From: Blastococcus colisei
GTDB lineage: Bacteria; Actinomycetota; Actinomycetes; Mycobacteriales; Geodermatophilaceae
Assembly: GCF_006717095.1 (NCBI RefSeq)
Contig: NZ_VFQE01000001.1
Location: 2,046,001 to 2,110,000, forward strand
DNA length: 64,000 bases
Direction: 5' to 3'
Below the pieces are notes generated by a model. That model did no database searches and had not been told where the DNA came from. It saw only the letters and a list, made by a program, of their open reading frames with translations. The position numbers and the translations under genes are program-made. Of the stretch, positions 30,925 through 40,454 are shown in pieces. Within the stretch, counting starts at the first letter, position 1; every line of letters starts with the position of its first letter.

Positions 30925-33777
30925 TCAGGGGAGGCGGTCGGCGAGCAGCTCGGCGAGGTGCAGTCCCTGCCGGCCGGCGAGCTGGTCGAGCTGGGTGCGG
31001 CAGGAGAAGCCGTCGGCGAGCACCACGGCGTCCGGGCCGAGGCCCTCGACCGCGGGCAGCAGCTGCTGGCCGGCGATCGTCACCGAGACGTCGTGGTGGC
31101 CGCGCTCCACGCCCCAGTTGCCGGCGAGCCCGCAGCAGCCGCCCAGCCGGGTGACCGTCGCGCCGGCCGAGGCGAGTAGCCGCGCATCGGCCGACCAGCC
31201 CATGACCGAGGCGTGGTGGCAGTGCGGCTGGGCCACGACCTCCAGGCCGGCCATCGACGGCGGCGTCCAGCCGGGGGTGTCGGCCAGGAGTTCGGCGAGG
31301 GTGCGGGTGCCGCGCGCCACCCGCTCGGCTGCCGGCCCGCCCACCAGCTCCAGCGAGTCGCTGCGCAGCGCCGCGGTGCACGACGGCTCCACGCCGACGA
31401 CGGGGATGCCGGCGTCGACGAGGGGGACCAGCGCCTCGACCGTGGATCCGAGGATCCGGCGGGCGGTGTCCAGCTGGCCGGTGGTGATCCAGGTCAGCCC
31501 GCAGCAGGTGTCGGCTCCGGGCACCTGGACGCGGTAGCCGGCTGCCTCCAGCACCCGGGCCGCGGCGAGAGCCACCCCGGGTGCGAAGTGGTCGGTGAAC
31601 GAGTCCACCCACAGCGCCACCGGTGCGCCGTCCCCGCTGGGCGCCGGCCGCGCCGCCCACTCCTGCCGGAAGCTGCGGATGGCGAACGGCGGCACCTCCC
31701 GGCGCTGGTCCATCCCGGCCGACCACTTGGCCATCCGCCCGCCGAGCCGGGAGCGCAGCACCGCGTTCACCAGCCGCGGGGCGCGGGCGGCGAGATCGGC
31801 CCAGCGCGGCAGCCGCCCGAGGGTGTAGTGGGCCCGCGGCCGCAGGCGGCGCCGGTAGGACTGGTGCAGCACCTCGGCCTTGTAGGAGGCCATGTCGACG
31901 CCGGTCGGGCAGTCGCGCGAGCAGCCCTTGCAGGACAGGCAGAGGTCGAGGGCGTCGTGCACCTCGGGGGATCGCCATCCCGTCACCGGTCCGCCGGTGG
32001 CGAGCATCTCCTGGAGCACCCGCGCCCGGCCGCGGGTGGTGTCCTTCTCCTCGCGGGTGGCCGGCCACGACGGGCACATCACGCCACCGGAGGCCTGGAG
32101 GTCCGCGCGGCACTTGCCCACGCCGGTGCACCGGTGGACGGCGGCGGAGAAGTCGCCGTCGTCGTGCCGGTAGGCGAGCGCCAGGCCGGTCCGGGCCACC
32201 GGGGCGGCCGCCATCCGGACGTCGTCGTCGAGGGGGGCGGGCCGCACCAGCACGCCGGGGTTCAGCACGTCCGCGGGATCGAAGAGGGCCTTGACCCGCC
32301 CGAACAGGCCGATGACCTCCGGGGAGTACATGAACGGCAGCAGTTCGCTGCGCGCCCGGCCGTCCCCGTGCTCGCCGGAGAGCGAACCCCCGTACCCGGC
32401 GACCAGGCGGGCGGCGTCCTCGACGAAGGACCGGTACCGCGCCCGCCCCCGGTCGTCGCCCGAGCCGAACGGGAAGTCGATGCGGCCGTGCACGCACCCG
32501 TCGCCGAAGTGGCCGTAGGGCACGCACTGCAGGCCGTGCTCGTCGAGCAGGGCCTCGAACTCGCGGAGGTAGTCGCCCAGCCGCTCGGGCGGGACGGCGG
32601 CGTCCTCCCATCCGGCGTGCGCCGGGTGCCCGTCCGAGGTGCGGGCGGCGAGCCCGGCGCCGTCCTCGCGGATCCGCCAGATCGCCGCCGCCTCGACGAC
32701 GTCGGTGACCACCAGCGAGTCCAGCGCTCCCGCGTCCGCCAGCACGCGCCCGGCCTTGTCCCGCACCTCGGCCACGCTGTCGCCGGTGAGCTCGACGACC
32801 AGCCATGCCCCGCCCCGGGGCAGGTCGGGGACGACGGCGGCGGGCACGTCGCGCAGCCGCTGCACCATCCGGGCGTCCAGGCCCTCGACGGCGGTCGGCG
32901 AGTGGGGGAGGAGGCCGGGGGTGGCGTCGGCGGCGTCGGCCATCGTGGGGTAGCCGAGGACGACCAGCCCGCGGAACGGCGCGTCGGCGACCAGCCGCAC
33001 CGTGGCGCCGAGGACGAGCGCCAGCGTTCCCTCGCTGCCGACCAGGGCCCGGGCGACGTCGAAACCGCGTTCCGGGAGCAGGTGCTCCAGCGAGTACCCC
33101 GACACCTGGCGCCCGAAGCGGCCCAGCTCGGTGCGGATGGGACCGAGTTCCGCTCCCACCAGCCGGTGCAGGTCGGCCAGCACGCCGTCGGTGGGCTCGG
33201 CGCCCGGGCCCAGCCGCAGCCGGGCGCCGGTCCCGGTGACCACGTCGAGGCCGACGACGTTGTCCGACGTCCGGCCGTACCCGAGGGCCCGGGAGCCACA
33301 GGCGTTGTTGCCGATCATGCCGCCGACGGTGCAGCGGTTGTGCGTGCTCGGATCCGGACCGAACCGCAGGCCGTGCGGGCGGGCCGCCGTCTGCAGCGCC
33401 GCCTGCACCACGCCGGGGTCGACCGTCGCCGTCCCGGCTTCGGCATCGATCTCGTGGATGCGGGACAGGTACCGGCTGGTGTCCAGCACCACCCCGGGGC
33501 CGACGGCGTTGCCCGCGATCGAGGTTCCCGCGCCACGGGCGGTCAGGGGGACCCCCAGGGAACGGCAGACCTCGAGGGTGGCGACGATCTCGTCGACGTG
33601 CCGCGGGCGGACGACGGCGCGCGGCAGCACCCGGTACAGCGAGGCGTCGGACGAGTAGAGGGCCCGGGCCAGGCCCGAGTCGTCGACGTCGGCGATGCCG
33701 GCTCGGCGCAGGGCGGCGACCAGTTCCGGCCCGACGTCGCTGCGGTGCTGGTCAGGGATGGAGGTGATCGCCGTCAT
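30925..33777 (-). CDS. FAD-linked and Fe-S D-2-hydroxyacid dehydrogenase (D-lactate/glycolate-type)
   Basis: A 950-residue fusion. The N-terminal 460 residues are an FAD-binding PCMH domain (RPRHVDEIVATLEVCRSLG, LTARGAGTSIAGNAVGPG, GMIGNNACGSRALGYGRTSDNV) plus a FAD-oxidase C-terminal domain with GHFGDGCVHGRIDFPF. Then comes a ferredoxin-like pair of clusters, including CLSCKGCSRDCPTGVDMA, and a C-terminal CCG-type domain with two CCG motifs (ADTCCGLTW and LGGCCGLAGNWG). This is the GlcD-GlcF/Dld-II fusion that oxidises D-lactate or glycolate to the keto acid and passes electrons to quinone. Confidence 0.87.
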   Translation of the reverse strand: MTAITSIPDQHRSDVGPELVAALRRAGIADVDDSGLARALYSSDASLYRVLPRAVVRPRHVDEIVATLEVCRSLGVPLTARGAGTSIAGNAVGPGVVLDTSRYLSRIHEIDAEAGTATVDPGVVQAALQTAARPHGLRFGPDPSTHNRCTVGGMIGNNACGSRALGYGRTSDNVVGLDVVTGTGARLRLGPGAEPTDGVLADLHRLVGAELGPIRTELGRFGRQVSGYSLEHLLPERGFDVARALVGSEGTLALVLGATVRLVADAPFRGLVVLGYPTMADAADATPGLLPHSPTAVEGLDARMVQRLRDVPAAVVPDLPRGGAWLVVELTGDSVAEVRDKAGRVLADAGALDSLVVTDVVEAAAIWRIREDGAGLAARTSDGHPAHAGWEDAAVPPERLGDYLREFEALLDEHGLQCVPYGHFGDGCVHGRIDFPFGSGDDRGRARYRSFVEDAARLVAGYGGSLSGEHGDGRARSELLPFMYSPEVIGLFGRVKALFDPADVLNPGVLVRPAPLDDDVRMAAAPVARTGLALAYRHDDGDFSAAVHRCTGVGKCRADLQASGGVMCPSWPATREEKDTTRGRARVLQEMLATGGPVTGWRSPEVHDALDLCLSCKGCSRDCPTGVDMASYKAEVLHQSYRRRLRPRAHYTLGRLPRWADLAARAPRLVNAVLRSRLGGRMAKWSAGMDQRREVPPFAIRSFRQEWAARPAPSGDGAPVALWVDSFTDHFAPGVALAAARVLEAAGYRVQVPGADTCCGLTWITTGQLDTARRILGSTVEALVPLVDAGIPVVGVEPSCTAALRSDSLELVGGPAAERVARGTRTLAELLADTPGWTPPSMAGLEVVAQPHCHHASVMGWSADARLLASAGATVTRLGGCCGLAGNWGVERGHHDVSVTIAGQQLLPAVEGLGPDAVVLADGFSCRTQLDQLAGRQGLHLAELLADRLP

Positions 33778-33828
33778 GGGGCGAGTCTCCGTCCCCCCGC
33801 CCCGGTGAGCGAGCGCGGGGGGAGGAGC

Positions 33829-33863
33829 GGTCCACGCCGGGGGGCGACGCCCCGGCGTGGACC
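33829..33863 (-). terminator. Strong hairpin after the cupin gene
   Basis: A perfect 14-bp inverted repeat: GGTCCACGCCGGGG (33829-33842) with CCCCGGCGTGGACC (33850-33863), loop of 7. It lies 7 bp past the stop of the minus-strand cupin gene and 50 bp before the next minus-strand gene start. No U-tract follows, as is common in actinobacteria. Confidence 0.75.
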
Positions 33864-33869
33864 GTCGGC

Positions 33870-34271
33870 TCAGGACGTCGGGGGCTCGTCCTTCCCGGCC
33901 TCCTCCAGCTCGTCGGCCTCCTCCTTGGTCGTGTGGACCGCGCCGTCGGCGTGCTCCGGCGGACCGTAGACGGTGTAGAGGATCAAGGGGTTCGCGCCGG
34001 TGTTGACGAAGTTGTGCTTCTTGCCGGCCGGCACGACGACGAGGTCGCCCTGCGCCACGGTCTTCTCCGAGCCGGAGACGATCGCCTTCCCGGTGCCGCT
34101 GACGAAGGTGAGGATCTGGTCGACGTCGTCGTGGGTCTCCTCGCCGATCTCACCGCCGGGCGGGATGGTCATGATGACGAGCTGGCTGTGCTCCCCGGTC
34201 CAGAGGACGCGGCGGAAGTCCGGGCTCTTCTCGGCCTCGGTGGCGATCGTGTAGTGGATGACGGACGCCAT
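33870..34271 (-). CDS. Cupin domain protein
   Basis: The 133-residue single cupin begins MASVIHYTIATEAEKSPDF. Motif 1 is GGEIGEETHDDVDQILTFVSG, where HxH is replaced by THDD with a downstream Gln/Glu. Motif 2 is VVPAGKKHNFVNTG with the conserved His. The metal-binding set is therefore slightly altered. Such small cupins bind metals or sugars; no substrate can be named. The C-terminus is acidic (HTTKEEADELEEAGKDE). It stands alone, followed by a strong terminator. Confidence 0.82.
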   Translation of the reverse strand: MASVIHYTIATEAEKSPDFRRVLWTGEHSQLVIMTIPPGGEIGEETHDDVDQILTFVSGTGKAIVSGSEKTVAQGDLVVVPAGKKHNFVNTGANPLILYTVYGPPEHADGAVHTTKEEADELEEAGKDEPPTS

Positions 34272-34484
34272 GGACGGCGCTCCTCTCGTCGAGAACAGGA
34301 ACTGCCGCCCGGACGACGTGGTCGCGCCCGGGCGGGTGGCGAACTGCTCCTGCCCGTCCCGGACGGCGAGTAGTCGTCGGCGCCACCCGTGGTCGATCAC
34401 TCCCGCGGTCGACCGGCCACGGCCCGGCGCGACCGCAGCAGCCCTGCGCGGAGCCTCCGGCCGGCGGCTGACCGCAGGCACGGA

Positions 34485-35117
34485 TCAGCCGCGCCGCTCC
34501 AGCTGACCGATCACGATGTCGGCCGCCACGGCGATGTCCTCGGGAACCCGCTCGGCCTCGCCCCGCTCGACGCGCGCGAGCATCAGCTCGTTCACCCCGC
34601 CGACGGCGGCGACCAGCAGCTCCCGGCTCACCGGCCGCACCTCGTCGGGGTGCTCCACGGCGAGCCCGCCGGCGACCTCGCTGAGCAGGTCCACGTAGCG
34701 GTCGATCACGTCCCGGCGCAGCGCGAGCGCGGCGCGGCCGGCGGCCTGCACCTCGACCAGGGCCGCCCACGCGACGGCGGGGCCGGCGGCCAGCGTCTCC
34801 AGGTAGGCGCCGACGCCGGCGCGCAGCCGGTCCCGCCACGGCAGGCCCGCCCGGCGGGCGTCCTCCTGGGCCTGCCGCACGGTCGCGAGGACCTTGTCGT
34901 TGGCCCGCGCGTACAGCTCCAGCAGGCACTGTTCCTTGTCGCGGAAGTGCGCGTAGACCACGGTCTTCGAGACCCGGGCCGCGGCCGCGATGTCGGCGAT
35001 CGTGGTGGCCCGGTAGCCCTTGCTCGCCATGCAGGTGGCGAGCGCCCACAGGATCCGGCCGCGACGGTGGGCGTCGTCCACAGCCGGGTCGTCGGCGGGG
35101 TCGACCAGGTCGTGCAT
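34485..35117 (-). CDS. TetR-family transcriptional regulator
   Basis: A 210-residue regulator. The N-terminal helix-turn-helix reads RILWALATCMASKGYRATTIADIAAAARVSKTVVYAHFRDKEQCLLELY, the canonical TetR DNA-binding pattern. The C-terminal ligand domain is all helical and unspecific. It diverges from the MFS gene with an intergenic region of about 95 bp, so it probably represses that exporter and itself. The ligand is unknown. Confidence 0.85.
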   Translation of the reverse strand: MHDLVDPADDPAVDDAHRRGRILWALATCMASKGYRATTIADIAAAARVSKTVVYAHFRDKEQCLLELYARANDKVLATVRQAQEDARRAGLPWRDRLRAGVGAYLETLAAGPAVAWAALVEVQAAGRAALALRRDVIDRYVDLLSEVAGGLAVEHPDEVRPVSRELLVAAVGGVNELMLARVERGEAERVPEDIAVAADIVIGQLERRG

Positions 35118-35216
35118 CAGCGCGAACTGTAGTGGGCATGCCCGGGCGGGGTGAGCGAACTCACCGCGGCTCGTCGGAAGCTGCGGCGCCGGCCCGGCGT
35201 CCTCCCTGGGGTGACG

Positions 35217-36563
35217 ATGCAGCCAGCCGGCGAGGATGCGCCGATCGCCGTCCGGCCGTCGGCGCGGGCCTATGCGATCTGGCTCGTGGCGCTGACCGCC
35301 TACACGGTCGCGGTCTTCCACCGCGCGTCGCTGGGTGTGGCCGCCGTGCAGGCGCAGGAGCGCTTCGCCGCCGGGGCCTCCGTCGTCGCGTTCTTCCTCG
35401 TCGTGCAGCTGGCCGTGTACGCCGCCCTGCAGGTGCCCGTCGGAGTGGCGCTGGACCGGTTCGGTTCCCGGCGGATGATCCTGGCCGGTGCGGTCACGAT
35501 GGCCACGGGCCAGTTGGTGCTCGCGCTGGCCACCGACGTGCCGGCTGCCGTGGCCGCCCGTGTGCTGGTCGGCGCGGGCGATGCCATGACCTTCATCAGC
35601 GTGCTGCGGGTGATCTCCCTCTGGTTCCCCGGCCGGACCGTTCCGGTGATCACGCAGCTCACCGGGATCCTGGGACAGCTGGGCTCCATCGTCGCGGCCT
35701 ATCCGCTCGTCGCGCTGCTGCACGGCACCAGCTGGCGGGCCACCTTCCTCGGTGCCGCCGCGACCGGGATCGTGGTCGCCGTCCTCGTGCTGGTGGCGCT
35801 GCGGGACGCGCCGGCCGGCACCGGAGGGACCACGGCCGCGGGGCTGGCGGAAGTGCGTGGCAACCTGGCCGCGACCTGGCGGGAGCCGGGCACGCGGATC
35901 GGCCTGTACACGCACCTGGTCACCCAGTTCTCCGGCACGGTCTTCGCGCTGCTCTGGGGCTATCCGTTCCTCGTCGTCGGGCAGGGGCGCTCGCCGGCGG
36001 TCGCGGCCGCGCTGCTGACCCTGCTCGTGGTCGTCGGCATGGGCGTGGGCCCGCTGTTCGGCCGGCTCTGCGGCCGGTGGCCGCTGCGCCGGTCGGACCT
36101 GGTGTTCGGCATCCTGGCCGCCACCGTGAGCGTCTGGACGGTCGTCCTGCTGTGGCCGGGGCGGGCGCCGCTCCCGCTGCTGATCCTCCTCGTCGTGGTC
36201 CTGGGCACCAACGGCCCCGGATCGATGATCGGGTTCGACTACGCCCGTACCGAGAACCCCGCCGAGCGGTTGGGCAGTGCCAGCGGCGTGGTGAACGTCG
36301 GCGGCTTCGTCGCCTCCCTGCTCACCATCCTCGCGGTCGGGCTGGTCCTCGACGTGCTCACCCCAGGAGCGTCCACGGCCTACGAGCTCGACGCCTTCCG
36401 CACCGCCTTCGCGGTGCAGTACCTCTTCTGGGCCGTCGGGCTGATCGGCGTCCTGCGGCGCCGGCGCGAGCTGCGCGGCCGGCTGGCGCGGGACGGGATC
36501 GTGCTGGCACCGCTCAGCGTCGCGGTGCGCGCCCGCCTGCGGGGCGGCTCCGCCTACCGCTGA
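35217..36563 (+). CDS. MFS transporter
   Basis: The 448-residue protein has about twelve helices and the early pattern FHRASLGVAAVQAQERF. VPVGVALDRFGSRRMILAG is the classic loop 2-3 motif (G-x-x-x-D-R-x-G-x-R/K). The central loop around the sixth helix carries LRDAPAGTGG. ATG 35217 leaves room for a promoter shared with the tetR gene. GTG 35211 or GTG 35151 are other possible starts. Substrate is unknown; drug or organic-acid export is typical when paired with TetR. Confidence 0.8.
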   Translation: MQPAGEDAPIAVRPSARAYAIWLVALTAYTVAVFHRASLGVAAVQAQERFAAGASVVAFFLVVQLAVYAALQVPVGVALDRFGSRRMILAGAVTMATGQLVLALATDVPAAVAARVLVGAGDAMTFISVLRVISLWFPGRTVPVITQLTGILGQLGSIVAAYPLVALLHGTSWRATFLGAAATGIVVAVLVLVALRDAPAGTGGTTAAGLAEVRGNLAATWREPGTRIGLYTHLVTQFSGTVFALLWGYPFLVVGQGRSPAVAAALLTLLVVVGMGVGPLFGRLCGRWPLRRSDLVFGILAATVSVWTVVLLWPGRAPLPLLILLVVVLGTNGPGSMIGFDYARTENPAERLGSASGVVNVGGFVASLLTILAVGLVLDVLTPGASTAYELDAFRTAFAVQYLFWAVGLIGVLRRRRELRGRLARDGIVLAPLSVAVRARLRGGSAYR

Positions 36564-36639
36564 CCTGTGCGCGCGTCCGTCCGGGGTGGCGCGCTCGGTC
36601 GGGGAGGCGAAAGATCACCTCCCGAACCGGGGAGGCGTC

Positions 36640-38118
36640 ATGACCGAGGTGGAACCCGCTCTGGGAGCCGGCCCGCTGCTGCTCATCGCGGCCGCGGCAG
36701 TGCTGGTGCTGCTGTTCCTGATCATCCGGCTGAAACTGCACGCGTTCGTGGCGCTGGTGCTGGTCAGCCTCCTGACCGCGCTGGCCGCCCGGGTTCCGCT
36801 CGAGGACGTCGTCAGCACGCTCACCACGGGTTTCGGGTCCACCTTGGCCAGCGTCGCGCTGCTCGTCGGCCTCGGCGCCATGCTCGGCCGGCTCCTGGAG
36901 TTCAGCGGCGGCGCCCAGGTGCTCGCCGACAGCCTCATCCGGCGGTTCGGTGAACAGCGGGCGCCGCTCGCCCTGGGTGTGGCGGCGCTGCTGTTCGGCT
37001 TCCCGATCTTCTTCGACGCCGGCCTGGTCGTCTTCCTGCCGATCGTCTTCACGGTCGCGCTGCGGCTCGGGGGGTCGCTGCTGACCTACGGGCTGCCGGT
37101 CGCCGGCGCCTTCGCGGTGATGCACGCCTTCGTCCCCCCGCACCCCGGACCCGTCGCAGCCGCCGAGCTGATCGGCGCCGACATCGGGCTCGTCCTCGTC
37201 TTCGGGCTCCTGATCGGGCTGCCCACCTGGTACCTGGGCGGGTACCTGTTCGGCCTCTGGGCAGGGCGCAGGTACCAGGTCGCCGTCCCGGACATCCTCG
37301 GCGGTACCGGTGCCCCGGACGGCGGGGCGGGGGGCTCCTCCGGGGCGCCGGAAGCGGCCGTGGAGGGCACCTCGCCGGCGGTTGCGGACGCAGACCGGGA
37401 CACGCGGACGGCGGCGCGGACGGCCGGGCCGCCGTCGTTCGGCACCGTCGTCGGGATCCTGCTGCTGCCGCTGCTCCTGATCTTCCTCAACACCGGCATG
37501 AGCACCCTGGCCACGAACGGCACGGTCGACGAGGAGTCGACGTTCGTGCGATTCGCCCAGCTGATCGGCGCGACGCCGATCGCGCTGCTGATCACGGTCC
37601 TGGTCGCCATGTGGGTCCTGGGCAAGCACCGGGGCAGCGACGCCGCCGAGGTGGAGTCGGTGGTCAACAGCGCGCTGGGCCCGGTCTGCGCGATCATCCT
37701 GATCACCGGTGCCGGCGGCATGTTCGGGGGCGTGCTGCGGGCCAGCGGCATCGGCGAGGCGCTGGCCGACGTGCTCGGGGACATCGGCCTGCCGGTCATC
37801 GTCGCCGCGTTCGTCATCTCGGTGCTGCTGCGGGTCGCGCAGGGCTCGGCGACCGTGGCGCTGACCACCGCCGCCGGGCTGATCGCACCGGTGGTGGAGG
37901 CGACCGACGGGCTGTCGCGCATCGACCTCGCGCTGATCGTGATCGCCATCGCGGGCGGTGCGACGGTGCTCTCGCACGTCAACGACTCCGGGTTCTGGCT
38001 GGTCAGCCGGTTCTTCCAGATGGACGAGAAGACCACGCTCAAGACGTGGACGGTGATGGAGACGCTGCTCGGCACCATCGGCTTCGTGCTGGCCCTGGTG
38101 CTCAGCCTGCTGCTGTGA
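36640..38118 (+). CDS. GntP-family permease (gluconate/organic-acid:H+ symporter-like)
   Basis: This 492-residue membrane protein starts at ATG 36640 behind GGGGAGG. Family segments include FGSTLASVALLVGLGAMLGRLLE and FPIFFDAGLVVFLPI. The second half has GGVLRASGIGEAL and LRVAQGSATVALTTAAGLIAP, with HVNDSGFWLVSRFF, the conserved GntP C-terminal signature. A hydrophilic loop of about 60 residues around 225-280 is unusually Gly/Ala-rich. Substrate could be gluconate or another sugar acid. No gluconate-catabolism gene is adjacent. Confidence 0.85.
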   Translation: MTEVEPALGAGPLLLIAAAAVLVLLFLIIRLKLHAFVALVLVSLLTALAARVPLEDVVSTLTTGFGSTLASVALLVGLGAMLGRLLEFSGGAQVLADSLIRRFGEQRAPLALGVAALLFGFPIFFDAGLVVFLPIVFTVALRLGGSLLTYGLPVAGAFAVMHAFVPPHPGPVAAAELIGADIGLVLVFGLLIGLPTWYLGGYLFGLWAGRRYQVAVPDILGGTGAPDGGAGGSSGAPEAAVEGTSPAVADADRDTRTAARTAGPPSFGTVVGILLLPLLLIFLNTGMSTLATNGTVDEESTFVRFAQLIGATPIALLITVLVAMWVLGKHRGSDAAEVESVVNSALGPVCAIILITGAGGMFGGVLRASGIGEALADVLGDIGLPVIVAAFVISVLLRVAQGSATVALTTAAGLIAPVVEATDGLSRIDLALIVIAIAGGATVLSHVNDSGFWLVSRFFQMDEKTTLKTWTVMETLLGTIGFVLALVLSLLL

Positions 38119-38173
38119 GCGGCGGTGCCCGTCGCGCCGTCGCGACGGGTGCCCCGCGAGGAGGGGGACTGCC

Positions 38174-39748
38174 ATGAACCGCGTCACTCGTGCGGCCGCT
38201 GCCGGCCTGTCCGCGGTTGCCGCCGTCGCCGCCCGGGACCTGTTCCAGCGCGAGCACACGCTGCTGCGCAACTTCCCGGTGATCGGCCACGCGCGGTACC
38301 TGCTGGAGTCCATCGGCCCGGAGCTGCGGCAGTACCTGGTGGCGGGCAACAACGAGGAGCGGCCGTTCACCCGCGACCAGCGCCGCTGGGTCTACGCGTC
38401 GGCGAAGGCGGAGAACAACTACTTCGGTTTCGGCACCGACAACGACCTGGAGTTCTCCGCCGGCTATCCGGTGATCAACCACCGCACCTTCGGCCGGGCG
38501 GTCCCCGCGACGAACGTGCACGCCGGGCAGGGCGTCGACCTGCCCTCGGCCAAGGTGCTCGGCGCGGCCCGTGGCCGGGCCCGCGCCTTCCGGCCGTCGT
38601 CGGTGGTCAACATCTCGGCGATGAGCTACGGCTCGCTGTCCGGCCCGGCCGTCGAGGCGCTCAACCGCGGCGCCGCCCTCGCCGGCTGCCTGCACAACAG
38701 CGGTGAGGGCGGCATCTCGCGGTACCACCGGCACGGCGGGGAGCTCGTCTTCCAGATCGGGACGGCGTACTTCGGCTGCCGCGACGAGCACGGACGGTTC
38801 GACCTCGACCGGCTCAAGGACCTCGTCGCCTCCGCACCCGTCCGCGCGCTCGAGATCAAGCTCAGCCAGGGGGCGAAGCCCGGGCTTGGCGGCGTGCTGC
38901 CGGCGGCCAAGGTGTCGGCGGAGATCGCCGAGGCCCGCGGCGTGCGCGAGGGCGTCGACTGCATCAGTCCCTCCCGCCACGCCGAGTTCTCCGACGGCGA
39001 CAGCCTGCTCGACTGGGTCGAGCTGCTCGCCGCCGAGACGGGACTGCCGGTCGGGATCAAGTCCGCCGTCGGGGACATGTCCTTCTGGCACGAGCTGACC
39101 GATCTGATGACCCGCACGGGCCGGGGCGTCGACTTCGTCACCGTCGACGGGGGAGAGGGCGGCACCGGCGCCGCGCCGCTGATCTTCACCGACTCGGTGT
39201 CGCTGCCCTTCCAGCTGGGCTTCGCCCGGGTCTACTCCGTCTTTGCCCGGGCCGGACTGCACGAGCAGGTGACCTTCATCGGTGCCGGCAAGCTGGGGCT
39301 GCCCGACAACGCCACCGTGGCCTTCGCCCTGGGCTGCGACATGGTCAACGTGGCCCGCGAGGCGATGCTGTCCATCGGCTGCATCCAGGCGCAGAAGTGC
39401 CACGACGACACCTGTCCCACCGGGGTGGCCACGCAGAACGCGTGGCTGACCCACGGGTTGGACCCGCAGCTGAAGTCGGTCCGGGCGGCCAACTACATCC
39501 GCACGCTGCGACGGGACCTGGTCAAGGTGGCCGAGGCCTGCGGAGTCGAGCACCCGGGCCTGATCGACACCGGGTCGGTCGAGGTGCTCACCGGCCGGAC
39601 GACGTCACGGCCGCTGGTCGAGGTCTACGACTACGAGCCGGGCTGGGGCCTGCCGTCGTCCGCCGACCGCGCGGAGATCGCCCGCATCATGGCCGCCGAG
39701 GCACCGCAGGGCGGCTCGGCGCCGCCGTCCCCCGACGCCGTCGGCTAA
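38174..39748 (+). CDS. Glutamate-synthase-domain (FMN-binding) protein
   Basis: A 524-residue protein with an N-terminal hydrophobic stretch (residues 5-25) and a full Glu_synthase FMN-binding TIM barrel. SSVVNISAMSYGSLSGPAVEALNRGAALAG, NSGEGGISRYH, LKLSQGAKPGLGG-like IKLSQGAKPGLGG, and VDGGEGGTGAAPLIF bind FMN. CIQAQKCHDDTCPTGVATQN holds the Cys residues for a [3Fe-4S] cluster. There is no glutaminase domain, so true glutamate synthase activity is unlikely. The family is widespread and uncharacterised. Confidence 0.82.
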   Translation: MNRVTRAAAAGLSAVAAVAARDLFQREHTLLRNFPVIGHARYLLESIGPELRQYLVAGNNEERPFTRDQRRWVYASAKAENNYFGFGTDNDLEFSAGYPVINHRTFGRAVPATNVHAGQGVDLPSAKVLGAARGRARAFRPSSVVNISAMSYGSLSGPAVEALNRGAALAGCLHNSGEGGISRYHRHGGELVFQIGTAYFGCRDEHGRFDLDRLKDLVASAPVRALEIKLSQGAKPGLGGVLPAAKVSAEIAEARGVREGVDCISPSRHAEFSDGDSLLDWVELLAAETGLPVGIKSAVGDMSFWHELTDLMTRTGRGVDFVTVDGGEGGTGAAPLIFTDSVSLPFQLGFARVYSVFARAGLHEQVTFIGAGKLGLPDNATVAFALGCDMVNVAREAMLSIGCIQAQKCHDDTCPTGVATQNAWLTHGLDPQLKSVRAANYIRTLRRDLVKVAEACGVEHPGLIDTGSVEVLTGRTTSRPLVEVYDYEPGWGLPSSADRAEIARIMAAEAPQGGSAPPSPDAVG

Positions 39749-39756
39749 TTGGGGCC

Positions 39757-39817
39757 AGGCATAGGAACCTATGCATGCGTTTTCGACGCCGAAACGCATG
39801 TATAGGTTCCTTTGCCT
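39757..39817. terminator. Long near-perfect hairpin between convergent genes
   Basis: AGGCATAGGAACCTATGCATGCGTTTTCG pairs with CCGAAACGCATGTATAGGTTCCTTTGCCT to give about 27 pairs with few mismatches and a very small loop. Copies fold the same on both strands, so it can stop transcription from both convergent neighbours. It is much longer and less GC-rich than typical terminators in this window. Confidence 0.75.
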
Positions 39818-39830
39818 TGGTGCTGGCGGG

Positions 39831-40454
39831 TCAGTGGCCGCGGAGGAGGTCCTCGAAGGACGTCGTCGGGTCGGCGAACGGGTCCACCGGACGGGCGGAG
39901 GCGGGGCGGCCCGACACGAGGTCGGCGAGCTCGCCGGCGGCTCGGTCGATCCGGCCGGCCAGCGCCCGGTCGACGCCGCCCGCGCCGGCCCAGTCCTCCG
40001 TCGCGGCGAAGACGGCGGTGGGCACGGTCACCGCCCGCAGGTAGGTGAACAGCGGCCGGACGGCGTGCTCCAGCGCCAGCGAGTGCCGGGCGGTGCCGGC
40101 CGTGGCGCCGAGCAGCACCGGCGTCCCGACGAGTGCGTCCTTCTCCAGGACGTCGAAGAACGTCTTGAACAGGCCGCTGTAGGACGCCGAGAAGATCGGC
40201 GTGACCGCGATGAGGCCGTCGGCCCCGGTCACCGTGTCCACCGCCGTCCGCAGAGCCTGGTTGGCGAACCCGGTCACCAGGTTGTCGGCCAGGTCGCGGG
40301 CGTGCGAGCGCAGTTCGACGACCTCGACCGTGGTGTCCTCGCCGCGCGCCTTGAGCGAGGCGACGGTGGCGGCCGTGAGCCGGTCGCCGAGCAGCCGGGT
40401 GGACGACGGGTTGCTGAGTCCACCGCTGACGACGGCCAGGGTGCGGGTGGTCAT
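39831..40454 (-). CDS. NAD(P)H-dependent FMN reductase
   Basis: The 207-residue flavodoxin-like reductase has TLAVVSGGLSNPSSTRLLGDRL, the FMN phosphate loop. TPIFSASYSGLFKTFFDVLE is the second FMN-contacting loop typical of the CE1759/SsuE-related group. It is co-translated with the luciferase-like gene upstream (ATGA overlap), and so is the likely supplier of reduced FMN to that enzyme. The partner reaction is unknown. Confidence 0.85.
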   Translation of the reverse strand: MTTRTLAVVSGGLSNPSSTRLLGDRLTAATVASLKARGEDTTVEVVELRSHARDLADNLVTGFANQALRTAVDTVTGADGLIAVTPIFSASYSGLFKTFFDVLEKDALVGTPVLLGATAGTARHSLALEHAVRPLFTYLRAVTVPTAVFAATEDWAGAGGVDRALAGRIDRAAGELADLVSGRPASARPVDPFADPTTSFEDLLRGH

